Below, piece after piece: positions 1 to 6,129 of a DNA stretch of 14,727 bases. The notes below the pieces were generated by a model. The model had not been told where the DNA came from, made no database searches, and saw only the letters and a list, made by a program, of their open reading frames with translations. Position numbers and translations under genes: made by a program. The stretch lies in assembly GCA_964544265.1 (NCBI GenBank), contig CAZJBD010000051.1, positions 1-14,727 of the forward strand. Reading direction: 5' to 3'. Source of the DNA: JALHVH01 sp964544265. GTDB lineage: Bacteria > Acidobacteriota > Aminicenantia > Aminicenantales > Saccharicenantaceae. Within the stretch, counting starts at the first letter, position 1. Every line of letters starts with the position of its first letter.

Positions 1-166
1 GGGCGATGCCCGGAGGAGGCAGTTGAAGGTCGGAGCGGGCACGGGTCCTCGACCGAAGGGAGAGGAGAGCGGAGACCGGAGCCGAAGCGGCCTGGCTCGC
101 CGGGACAGGCCGCGGCCGACGGAGGGCGCGCCCCGAGCCTGAACTCCTTCTCTCACGAAAAGAGAA
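1..166 (+). repeat. Interspersed GC-rich repeat, copy 1 (cut by window start)
   Basis: Bases 1-166 match the reverse complement of 4823-4988 without gaps; position i pairs with 4989-i. I count about six mismatches in the first 165 bases (positions 10, 128, 144, 147, 153, 161), after which similarity stops abruptly. The copy may continue left of the window. It is rich in self-complementary segments: 28-35 with 48-54 (one bulge), 76-83 with 94-103 (two-base bulge), and the 10-base palindromes 108-117 and 124-133. Frame 1 is open to a stop at 213, but the Arg/Gly/Pro/Glu-rich translation resembles no protein I know. It could be a mobile non-coding element, a structured RNA or an intergenic repeat; the function is unknown. 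Confidence 0.85.
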
Positions 167-223
167 GTTTACAAATCTCGGACGAATCCGTGTCAAATCA
201 TTTAAGTAGGTAACCGTACGGCA

Positions 224-252
224 TTAAACGGCCCGAGAAATTATGCTATAAT
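224..252 (+). promoter_or_regulatory. Probable sigma70-type promoter of the fmdB-like gene
   Basis: A perfect -10 TATAAT lies at 247-252 with an extended -10 TG at 244-245. A weak -35 (TTAAAC, 224-229) sits 17 bases upstream. Transcription would start near 259, about 23 bases before the ATG at 282. The extended -10 probably compensates for the poor -35. Confidence 0.65.
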
Positions 253-281
253 GATCGTTCATATTTATGGCGAGGTTAACC

Positions 282-554
282 ATGCCTATTCACGAGTATA
301 AATGCAAGAAATGCGGGACCCGCATCGAAGTCCTACAGAAGCTCAGGGACAAGCCTCTCCAGACATGCCGAAAGTGCGGCGGCGCCCTAATAAAGCTGGT
401 CTCGTCTCCCGCCATCCAATTCAAAGGCTCGGGTTTCTATATCACAGACTATGCCCATAAAAACGTGCCGGCCAAGGAAGAAAAGCCCAAGGAAAAGCCG
501 GAAAAAACCAAGGCAACTCCAGCCAAGGATACTCCCCCCACCACGAGCACTTAG
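282..554 (+). CDS. FmdB-family zinc-ribbon protein
   Basis: A 90-residue protein beginning MPIHEYKC, the typical start of the FmdB/CxxC zinc-ribbon regulatory family. Two CxxC pairs (C8/C11 and C29/C32) form the predicted zinc ribbon in the first 45 residues. The tail from about residue 63 is Lys/Pro/Glu/Thr-rich and probably disordered. An in-frame ATG at 267 exists, but the ATG at 282 has a GAGG ribosome binding site six bases upstream (272-275) and matches the family N-terminus, so I chose it. The family was named for a proposed regulator of a formamidase operon, but the role of most members is unknown. The gene has its own promoter, and an 8-base inverted repeat overlaps its stop codon. 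Confidence 0.85.
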   Translation: MPIHEYKCKKCGTRIEVLQKLRDKPLQTCRKCGGALIKLVSSPAIQFKGSGFYITDYAHKNVPAKEEKPKEKPEKTKATPAKDTPPTTST

Positions 555-584
555 ACAGGCGGGCTCGTCTTAAAGTCCTGTCTA
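552..584 (+). other. Inverted repeat over the fmdB-like stop codon
   Basis: TAGACAGG (552-559) pairs perfectly with CCTGTCTA (577-584) around a 17-base loop; the first arm includes the stop codon. No T-tract follows, so it is not a standard intrinsic terminator. It may mark a transcript 3' end or processing site, or be chance. Confidence 0.35.
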
Positions 585-602
585 GCCTGTCCAGCTATCC
601 TA

Positions 603-611
603 TGTTAGAAT
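603..611 (+). promoter_or_regulatory. Possible extended -10 promoter for waaF
   Basis: TGTTAGAAT matches an extended -10 (TGnTANAAT). No recognisable -35 lies 17 bases upstream. It ends only seven bases before the waaF ATG at 619, so a start about seven bases downstream would give a leaderless or nearly leaderless mRNA. This fits the lack of a Shine-Dalgarno sequence there, but the evidence is the motif alone. Confidence 0.35.
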
Positions 612-618
612 ACCGGTG

Positions 619-1620
619 ATGAAGATTGTCGTCCGAATGCCCAACTGGATCGGGGACGCAGTCATGGCCTTGCCGGTCCTGGAGGCGCTCCAGGTCCATT
701 TTCCCCAGGCCGAACTTTGGGTCACCTCCAGGGAATGGGTTAGAGGGCTCTTCTCCCCCGGGCATGGGATCAAAGGTCTCGTCCCGCTTCCCGAGGTCCG
801 CGATCTGAAGAGCCTGCGTGAGGCGAGCTCCCGGCTCAGGCCACATGGATTCGAAGCCGGGCTGCTCCTGACCAACTCCTTTTCATCGGCCCTCGTCTTC
901 CGCCTGGCCGGGATCCGGGAGCGATGGGGATACGCGCGGGACGGACGCGGCCTTTTTTTGTCAAAGGCCGTTCCCTGGAAGAACGGAGGAGCGTCCCGTC
1001 ATCAAACGGACTACTACAGAGACCTCCTCACGGGCCTGGGGATCGAGGCCTCATCCTGGACGGTCAATCTGCATCTCTCCGAAGAAGAGAAGGCCGAGGC
1101 CGGAAAAGCGATGACCGAAACCGGACGCGATCCGGCCCGCCCCCTCGTCGTTCTTAACCCCGGGGCCGCTTATGGCCCGGCCAAAAGATGGCCGGCCCAA
1201 AGGTTCGGGGGTCTGGCTCGCCTTTTTCAAGCCAGAAAGAATGCCGACATTCTCCTCGTCGGCGCGGCCGGAGAAACCGATATCGCCGCGTCAATCGCTT
1301 CCGGCCTGGAAAGGAAGCCGCTCGACTTTACGGGGAAGACAAACCTGCGCCAACTCATGGGCCTCATCAGCTTGGGCCGAGTTTTCGTGACCAACGATAC
1401 CGGCCCCATGCATATCGCCAGCGCTCTCGGCATTCCCGTTGTCGCCATCTTCGGCCCGACCGACCCGAAGGCAACCGGCCCCTTCCGGCGGCCTTCCGTA
1501 GTTCTGAAAAAGGACGCCCCCTGCTGGCCCTGTGCCTACCGGTCTTGCCCTTACGACCATCGGTGCATGACAGGGATAGGACCAGAGGAGGTCTTCTCGG
1601 CGGCCGAAGGATTCCTATGA
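619..1620 (+). CDS. waaF: Lipopolysaccharide heptosyltransferase II (GT9 family)
   Basis: A 333-residue glycosyltransferase family 9 protein. WaaF adds the second L-glycero-D-manno-heptose from ADP-heptose to the lipopolysaccharide inner core at the cytoplasmic face of the inner membrane. Visible hallmarks are the N-terminal PNWIGDAV segment (residues 8-15, with the likely catalytic Asp13), NPGAAYGPAKRWP at 180-192, the nucleotide-sugar loop NDTGPMH at 259-265 followed by IFGPTDP, and the C-terminal cysteine cluster C302, C305, C310, C316 seen in heptosyltransferase II. The ATG at 619 gives the usual MKI start; a GTG at 616 is the alternative. No ribosome binding site is evident. The stop overlaps the gmhB start by four bases (ATGA), so the two heptose genes are probably coupled. 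Confidence 0.9.
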   Translation: MKIVVRMPNWIGDAVMALPVLEALQVHFPQAELWVTSREWVRGLFSPGHGIKGLVPLPEVRDLKSLREASSRLRPHGFEAGLLLTNSFSSALVFRLAGIRERWGYARDGRGLFLSKAVPWKNGGASRHQTDYYRDLLTGLGIEASSWTVNLHLSEEEKAEAGKAMTETGRDPARPLVVLNPGAAYGPAKRWPAQRFGGLARLFQARKNADILLVGAAGETDIAASIASGLERKPLDFTGKTNLRQLMGLISLGRVFVTNDTGPMHIASALGIPVVAIFGPTDPKATGPFRRPSVVLKKDAPCWPCAYRSCPYDHRCMTGIGPEEVFSAAEGFL

Positions 1621-2228
1621 TAAGGCGCCGGGCGGTATTTATGGACCGGGACGGTACGATCAACGAGGACGTCGGCTATCCCGGGCGCTACGATCAAGTT
1701 CGCATCTACGTCAAAAGCTACGAAGCGGTCCGAAAGATCAACGAGGCAGGCCTCGCGGCGGTCGTCGTTACCAACCAGTCCGGGGTTGGCCGAGGCTACT
1801 TCACGGAGAAGGACCTCCTCATCATCCACGAGAAGATGATCAAGGCCTTTCAGGCCGAAAACGCGCGCCTGGACGGCATCTTTTACTGCCCCCATTTCAT
1901 CTCTTCAGCTTCGCCGGAGTACGATGTCGATTGCGCCTGCCGCAAGCCGTTTCCGGCCCTGGCCCTTAAAGCCCGGGAGGTCCTCGACCTCGACCTCGAA
2001 GGCTCCTACATGGTTGGCGACAAAGTCGAGGACATCCGGTTCGGACTGAATATTGGGGCGACGTCCGTTCTGGTCCTTACGGGGTATGGCCCCGGCTCCC
2101 TCGTCAAGCTCAAGGAGGAAGGTATCGAGCCGGCCTACACCGCCCCCGACCTCCTGGATGCCGTCGCCTGGATCCTCCGCCGCGAGAAAGCGCGTCAAAA
2201 GGGAAAAACCGTCCGTGATCCGCTTTGA
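1617..2228 (+). CDS. gmhB: D-glycero-D-manno-heptose 1,7-bisphosphate 7-phosphatase
   Basis: A 203-residue HAD-superfamily phosphatase of the GmhB/histidinol-phosphatase type. It removes the 7-phosphate of heptose 1,7-bisphosphate during ADP-heptose synthesis, supplying the sugar used by the adjacent WaaF. The nucleophile motif DRDGT has D10 and D12; motif II TNQSG is at 52-56; the zinc-binding loop has C91, H93, C106 and C108 followed by RKP; motif IV GDKVED (134-139) supplies the Mg-binding Asp. Length is close to the family norm of about 190. The ATG at 1617 has GAAGGA (1606-1611) five bases upstream and overlaps the waaF stop. Its 3' end overlaps rel by 14 bases. Other ADP-heptose synthesis genes are not in the window. 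Confidence 0.92.
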   Translation: MIRRRAVFMDRDGTINEDVGYPGRYDQVRIYVKSYEAVRKINEAGLAAVVVTNQSGVGRGYFTEKDLLIIHEKMIKAFQAENARLDGIFYCPHFISSASPEYDVDCACRKPFPALALKAREVLDLDLEGSYMVGDKVEDIRFGLNIGATSVLVLTGYGPGSLVKLKEEGIEPAYTAPDLLDAVAWILRREKARQKGKTVRDPL

Positions 2229-4368
2229 GGACATCCTGGAGAAGGTCTCGTCCCGCCTCGGCGAAAAGGATACCGTCATCCTTCAGAAGGCCTACGTCTT
2301 CGCGGCCCGGGCCCATAAGGGGCAGATCCGGCGCTCCGGAGAGCCTTATTTAGGCCACCCTCTCGAGGTCACCGGCATGCTGGCCGATATGAACCTCGAC
2401 AGGACGACCCTCGTCGCCGGTCTCCTCCACGACGCCCTTGAGGATACGGACGTGACCGCCGCCGAGATCAAAGAGGCCTTCGGCAAGGAAGTGGCCTCCT
2501 TGGTCGAAGGCGTGACGAAGATCAGCCGTTTTCAGGAAGCCTCGCCCGAGGCCCGCAGGGCCGAGACGATTCGCAAAATCATCCTGGCTATGACCGATGA
2601 CTTGCGGGTCATTTTCATCAAGCTGGCGGACCGGATCCACAACCTTAAAACCCTTAAGTTCCTTAACGCAGAGAAGCAGAAGCAGATCGCCCGGGAGACC
2701 TTGGAGATCTACGCCCCGATCGCCAACCGGCTGGGCATGGGAAGGATCCGGGCCGAGCTGGAGGACCTGTCCTTCTCCTATGTCGCCCCGGAGGAATATC
2801 TCAAAATCGTCTCGCTGGTCGAACCCCATCTGAAAACGGCCGAGAAGGAGATCCGGCATTTCCGAAAGACGCTCGAAAGACTGATGAAAGAGAACGGCAT
2901 CCCGGTGGAAATTCACGGCCGGATCAAACGGCTCTACAGCATCTGGAGCAAGATGAAGCGTCGGGATATCGGATTCGACCAGGTCTACGACTTCATGGCC
3001 CTGCGCCTCATCACAGACTCGGTCAAGAACTGCTACGCCGCCCTGGGCATCATCCACCAGCACTGGCCCCATCTCCCCCAGCGGTTTCGCGACTTCATCG
3101 CCATGCCCAAGCCCAACCTTTACCAGGCTCTCCATACGACCGTGATCACAGAGGATAAGAAGACGTTCGAGGTCCAGGTCCGGACCAACGAGATGCACGA
3201 CCTGGCCGAGGAAGGGATCTCCGCCCACTGGAAATATAAGGAAGGCGCAACCCAGGACCTGATGAAGGACGACAAACGCCTGCATTGGCTGAGGGAGATG
3301 GCCGCCCTCTACGAGGAGCAGAAGAACCCCCGCGAGTTTTTGAAGAATTTAAAGACGAACCTCATCCCCGACGAAGTCTACGTCTTCACGCCGAAGGGGA
3401 AGGTCGTGAGTCTGCCCCCGGGGGCGACCGTCCTCGATTTCGCCTTTAAGATCCACACAGAGATCGGTCTTCACGCTTCGGCGGCGAGGATCAACGGAGC
3501 TCTCGCCGCCATCAAGGCGCCCCTCAAGACCGGGGACATCGTGGAGATCATCACCTCGCCGGAGAAAACTCCAAACCGGAGCTGGCTCAGAGCGGCCGCG
3601 ACATCCGACGCCCGCCATCAGATCAAACGCTGGCTCAACGCCAGGAGCCGGACCAAGAGCCTCATCCTCGGTAAGAAGCTCTGGGATAAGGCGTTGGCGA
3701 AAAGCGAGCTCCCCCCGGAGCTGAAAAAAGAAGAGGACTTGCTTCGTCGCCTGTCCGAGGTTCTCAATAACAAGATCGGAAGCATGAACGATTTCTACCG
3801 TCAGGCTGGGATGGGCAAGGTCGTCATAGACAAATCTTTTATGGAGAGGCTGGCCCCCGCTTCCGGCATACCGCCCAGGAAGACGACGTTTCTCGAACGG
3901 GTGGTCTCCAAGGTTACCAGAAAGCCCTCTCCCGGCATCCTGGTCAAAAATCTGGACGACGCGATGATCAGTCTGGCCAAGTGCTGCTCCCCAATAAAGG
4001 GAGAACCCGTGACTGGCTATATTACGGTTGGAAAAGGGATCACGGTTCACTCGCTGCGCTGCCCCCTGGTCAGTAAAGAGGTTCTGGACGGCCAGAGGAT
4101 GGTGGATGTCGCCTGGGACGATTCCTTCAAAGGATCTTTCAAGGCAAAACTTCTCGTCAAGGCTATGGACTCTCCCGGCGTGCTGGCTAAAGTCGCGAGC
4201 CTCATCGCCGAGCTCAACGGCAACATCACCAAGGCCGAGGTCGCAATCTCCGGAGACGGCCAGGCTAACCTCAACCTGGAGTTAAGCATCCAGGACGTCC
4301 ACCACCTGGACGGGATCTTGGAGGGATTGAGGCAAATAAAGGAGATCTCTTCAGCGGAAAGGATCTGA
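2215..4368 (+). CDS. rel: Bifunctional (p)ppGpp synthetase/hydrolase Rel/SpoT
   Basis: A 717-residue full-length RelA/SpoT homologue that would make and degrade the alarmone (p)ppGpp. The N-terminal HD hydrolase domain is intact: H48, the H72-D73 pair with E76-D77, and DRIHN at 139-143. The synthetase domain covers about 230-340. Its RxKD position reads RFRD (290-293), basic rather than the acidic EFDD of monofunctional RelA, which supports a bifunctional enzyme. A TGS domain follows at about 385-447, a Cys-Cys zinc-finger-like segment with C590-C591, H612 and C616, and a C-terminal ACT domain from about 643. The start chosen is GTG 2215, giving MIRFEDIL; a purine-rich AAAGGGA lies about 11 bases upstream. 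Longer in-frame starts run through gmhB and look spurious. The gene overlaps gmhB by 14 bases and converges on rpmB with an 11-base gap and no obvious terminator. Confidence 0.95.
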   Translation: MIRFEDILEKVSSRLGEKDTVILQKAYVFAARAHKGQIRRSGEPYLGHPLEVTGMLADMNLDRTTLVAGLLHDALEDTDVTAAEIKEAFGKEVASLVEGVTKISRFQEASPEARRAETIRKIILAMTDDLRVIFIKLADRIHNLKTLKFLNAEKQKQIARETLEIYAPIANRLGMGRIRAELEDLSFSYVAPEEYLKIVSLVEPHLKTAEKEIRHFRKTLERLMKENGIPVEIHGRIKRLYSIWSKMKRRDIGFDQVYDFMALRLITDSVKNCYAALGIIHQHWPHLPQRFRDFIAMPKPNLYQALHTTVITEDKKTFEVQVRTNEMHDLAEEGISAHWKYKEGATQDLMKDDKRLHWLREMAALYEEQKNPREFLKNLKTNLIPDEVYVFTPKGKVVSLPPGATVLDFAFKIHTEIGLHASAARINGALAAIKAPLKTGDIVEIITSPEKTPNRSWLRAAATSDARHQIKRWLNARSRTKSLILGKKLWDKALAKSELPPELKKEEDLLRRLSEVLNNKIGSMNDFYRQAGMGKVVIDKSFMERLAPASGIPPRKTTFLERVVSKVTRKPSPGILVKNLDDAMISLAKCCSPIKGEPVTGYITVGKGITVHSLRCPLVSKEVLDGQRMVDVAWDDSFKGSFKAKLLVKAMDSPGVLAKVASLIAELNGNITKAEVAISGDGQANLNLELSIQDVHHLDGILEGLRQIKEISSAERI

Positions 4369-4379
4369 AGAGGGGTTCC

Positions 4380-4571
4380 TTAGGCGACTTTGACGACCTT
4401 CCCCGAGCGAAGACAGCGTGTGCAAACCCAAATCTGCTTGACACCGTCAGGCGTCCGGGCCTTGACGTGCTGGAGGTTGGGCTTCCACTTCTTTGGCGAA
4501 GACTTGTGCGAGTGGCTGACGCTATGCCCGAAGACGGGTCCTTTCTTGCAGATGTCGCATACTCTAGGCAT
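4380..4571 (-). CDS. rpmB: 50S ribosomal protein L28
   Basis: A 63-residue L28 protein of the large ribosomal subunit. It has the typical start MPRVCDICKKGP, the conserved GHSVSHSH segment and a C-terminal IWVCTRCLRSGKV. It is the zinc-binding form with two CxxC pairs (C5/C8 and C50/C53). The ATG is at 4571-4569, preceded by a purine-rich stretch (AGAGAGAA) and a recognisable promoter. It stands alone on the minus strand, convergent with rel. Confidence 0.95.
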   Translation of the reverse strand: MPRVCDICKKGPVFGHSVSHSHKSSPKKWKPNLQHVKARTPDGVKQIWVCTRCLRSGKVVKVA

Positions 4572-4594
4572 ATTGTTCTCTCTTAGAAAGCTCT

Positions 4595-4623
4595 TTTATA
4601 CCATAATATGGACCGCCCGACAA
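4595..4623 (-). promoter_or_regulatory. Probable sigma70-type promoter of rpmB
   Basis: On the minus strand TTGTCG (4623-4618) and TATAAA (4600-4595) are separated by exactly 17 bases. The -10 is preceded by TGG, an extended -10. The predicted start near 4588 gives a leader of about 17 bases before the rpmB ATG. Confidence 0.65.
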
Positions 4624-4822
4624 CTCCCTGACCCATTTTATTCAAATCCAAGAAGAAACTCCTCCTTGGACAGGCATCGGATGTAAAGCGCTTTTACAGC
4701 GGCCGCCTTTGCGGCGATCAGCCAGCCGGCCCGTTCTCTCGACATTCCTCAAGGACGAAGAGAAACCCACCGCCTGGAATGAATTGGTATGAATTTTGCT
4801 CCTGATGAAAGGATTGAGAAGT
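4624..4822. other. Intergenic stretch without a recognisable gene
   Basis: Between the rpmB promoter and repeat copy 2 I see no credible ORF. Small items are a near-palindrome GTAAAGCGCTTTTAC at about 4684-4698, a GCCGC/GCGGC hairpin just after it, and ATGAATT twice exactly ten bases apart (4779-4785 and 4789-4795). None can be tied to a function from sequence alone. Confidence 0.5.
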
Positions 4823-4988
4823 ATCTCCTTTCGTGTGAGAAAGAATTCAGGCTCGGGGCGTGCCCTCCGTCGGCCGCGGCCTGTCCCGGCGAGCCAGGCC
4901 GCTTCGGCTCCGGTCTCCGCTCTCCTCTCCCTTCGGTCGAGGACCCGTGCCCGCTCCGACCTTCAACTGCCTCCTCCGCGCATCGCCC
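4823..4988 (-). repeat. Interspersed GC-rich repeat, copy 2 (inverted)
   Basis: This is the inverted partner of bases 1-166, about 96% identical over roughly 165 bases. The left edge (near 4823) is a true loss of similarity. The right edge cannot be set, because copy 1 runs off the window. Read on the minus strand, it points toward rpmB, as copy 1 points toward the fmdB-like gene. An ATG-started frame runs through it (4997 to 4749, minus), but it has no ribosome binding site and a low-complexity Arg/Gly/Pro/Glu/Ser translation. The main internal stems of copy 1 are preserved. Confidence 0.85.
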
Positions 4989-5044
4989 CTGCGCCATTGT
5001 CTAAACCATACGAAAGGAGATTCTTCCAAAGGATCGCGGAGGCC

Positions 5045-5073
5045 TTGACCAATAAATGAAAATGACGTACGTT
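5045..5073 (+). promoter_or_regulatory. Weak candidate promoter for the lipoprotein/peptidase operon
   Basis: TTGACC (5045-5050) is a good -35; 17 bases later lies TACGTT (5068-5073), a poor -10. The predicted start falls near 5080, just before the Shine-Dalgarno of the TPR lipoprotein gene. It is the best candidate in this gap, but only the -35 is convincing. Confidence 0.3.
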
Positions 5074-5089
5074 AATTGAGAAGGCCTTG

Positions 5090-5470
5090 ATGAAGCCCAA
5101 GATCCCGGTCGTCCTCTTGGCCGCGGTGATCATCTCCGTTCTGTCCGGTTGCGGCCGGTCCCTTTATTTGAACCAGCTCCGGTTCGGAGTCTGGGCTTCC
5201 GAGAAGGACCTTTGGGACGAGGCTGTCTTCCGCTGGAAGAAGGCTGTCGCCGCCGATCCCCTTTCGGTCGCTGCCCACAACAACCTGGCCGTCGCCTATG
5301 AAAAGAAGGGGCTGTGGGAGGAGGCCAGGAAGGAGTATGCCATCGCCCTCAAGCTGGCGCCGAAGAACACATACGTCAAGTATAACCTGGACATGTTTCA
5401 GGAAAACCTGGATTCCCTGAAGAAGGAAGAGGCTCGGAAGGAAGCCAATGCGGCCGATGATAAAAAGTAA
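5090..5470 (+). CDS. Small TPR-repeat lipoprotein
   Basis: A 126-residue protein with a hydrophobic N-terminal segment (about residues 5-20) and a lipobox LSGC ending at Cys21, so it should be exported and lipid-anchored. Residues about 35-95 form two tetratricopeptide repeats, a protein-binding scaffold; the second contains AHNNLAVAYEKKGLWEEA. The C-terminus (108-126) is highly charged. The start chosen is ATG 5090, with GAGAAGG at 5078-5084; a TTG at 5087 is the alternative. It overlaps the next gene by 23 bases and lies first in a three-gene envelope unit. It may be an accessory to the downstream outer-membrane protein. No specific family name is justified. Confidence 0.8.
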   Translation: MKPKIPVVLLAAVIISVLSGCGRSLYLNQLRFGVWASEKDLWDEAVFRWKKAVAADPLSVAAHNNLAVAYEKKGLWEEARKEYAIALKLAPKNTYVKYNLDMFQENLDSLKKEEARKEANAADDKK

Positions 5471-6116
5471 GGCATTGCTCGCGGCCGTCTGCATCCTCCA
5501 GTTGGCCTGCGGCTCAGAAAACGCACGCAAGGTCAAACTCCAGATCCCCGGCCCTTCCCCCATCAACCTGGCCGATTATACCGAAGTCGCGATCATAAAC
5601 TTCCGGGTGGAAAAAGAAACCCCCGATATAGATATCAATAAGGAAGTCATCGATGCTTTCGCGTTCGAGTTAGGCCGGGGATATAAAGGAAGCGTTACGC
5701 TCAGGACCATCGCTTGGGACAGGGAAGGCCTCATCGAGGACCGGGCGTTCTGGAAAGGCCTGGGTGCCGGATCGGAGAAAACCTTGTTCCTGACAGGCGG
5801 CGTTCGCTATACCCAGGAGGTCCGCAAGGCCCTTATCGGCGACGACATGAAAGAAATCGACGGCCCTTTCAAGTCCGTTAATAGGGGCCTCGCCGAGAGG
5901 AGGATTTTCAACTTGGTCGCCGACCTCTGCCTCATCCGGGCCGATAGCGGGGAGGTCGTGTTCCGGAAGGAGTATAAAGAGACCCGCATGTTTCTCAACC
6001 CCAACCAGCCCTTTTCGTATGCCTTCTATGAGCTCCTGCCGAGAGTCAAAAAGAAATTCTTCCGGACGATCCTGGGGGAAGAGCGCGGCCAGGAACGGTA
6101 CCTGATTTTAAGATGA
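5448..6116 (+). CDS. Unrecognised probable lipoprotein
   Basis: A 222-residue protein I do not recognise. Its N-terminus is hydrophobic (about residues 8-20) and leads to LQLAC at 17-21, a lipobox-like site with an atypical Gln at -3, so lipidation is probable rather than certain. The body looks like a mixed alpha/beta domain that opens with EVAIINFRVEKE. This is loosely reminiscent of CsgG/TolB-N-like envelope proteins, but that is only an impression. The ATG at 5448 has AAGGAAG (5438-5444) close upstream; ATG 5457 is an alternative. It overlaps the TPR lipoprotein gene and ends 13 bases before the large peptidase/barrel gene. Co-translation with these suggests a shared envelope function. 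Confidence 0.7.
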   Translation: MRPMIKSKALLAAVCILQLACGSENARKVKLQIPGPSPINLADYTEVAIINFRVEKETPDIDINKEVIDAFAFELGRGYKGSVTLRTIAWDREGLIEDRAFWKGLGAGSEKTLFLTGGVRYTQEVRKALIGDDMKEIDGPFKSVNRGLAERRIFNLVADLCLIRADSGEVVFRKEYKETRMFLNPNQPFSYAFYELLPRVKKKFFRTILGEERGQERYLILR

Positions 6117-6129
6117 CGAGGAGACTTTT

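Noticed and set aside
1..30. Resemblance of CCGGAGGAGGCAG to the SRP RNA apical loop
   Set aside because: The conserved GGAA tetraloop and flanking asymmetric-loop bases do not match, and no long SRP-like helix can be drawn.
1188..1616. N-terminal extension of gmhB over waaF
   Set aside because: It is an out-of-frame shadow of waaF; the HAD motif DRDGT sits ten residues after the ATG at 1617, as expected.
2053..2214. N-terminal extension of rel into gmhB
   Set aside because: The added residues are Pro/Ser/Arg-rich out-of-frame translation of gmhB; family alignment starts at about MIRFEDIL.
2350..3285. Long antisense ORF opposite rel
   Set aside because: It is a shadow of GC-rich coding sequence; the Asp/Gly/Val-rich translation resembles no family.
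4779..4795. ATGAATT direct repeats ten bases apart as an operator
   Set aside because: The spacing is suggestive of one helical turn, but there is no nearby promoter and seven-base repeats are easily chance.
4749..4997. ORF through repeat copy 2 (minus strand), with a matching open frame through copy 1
   Set aside because: The frame is open in both copies and three of the six differences are silent, but the translation is low-complexity Arg/Gly/Pro/Glu, there is no ribosome binding site, and the two C-termini are unrelated. GC-rich non-coding DNA explains it better.
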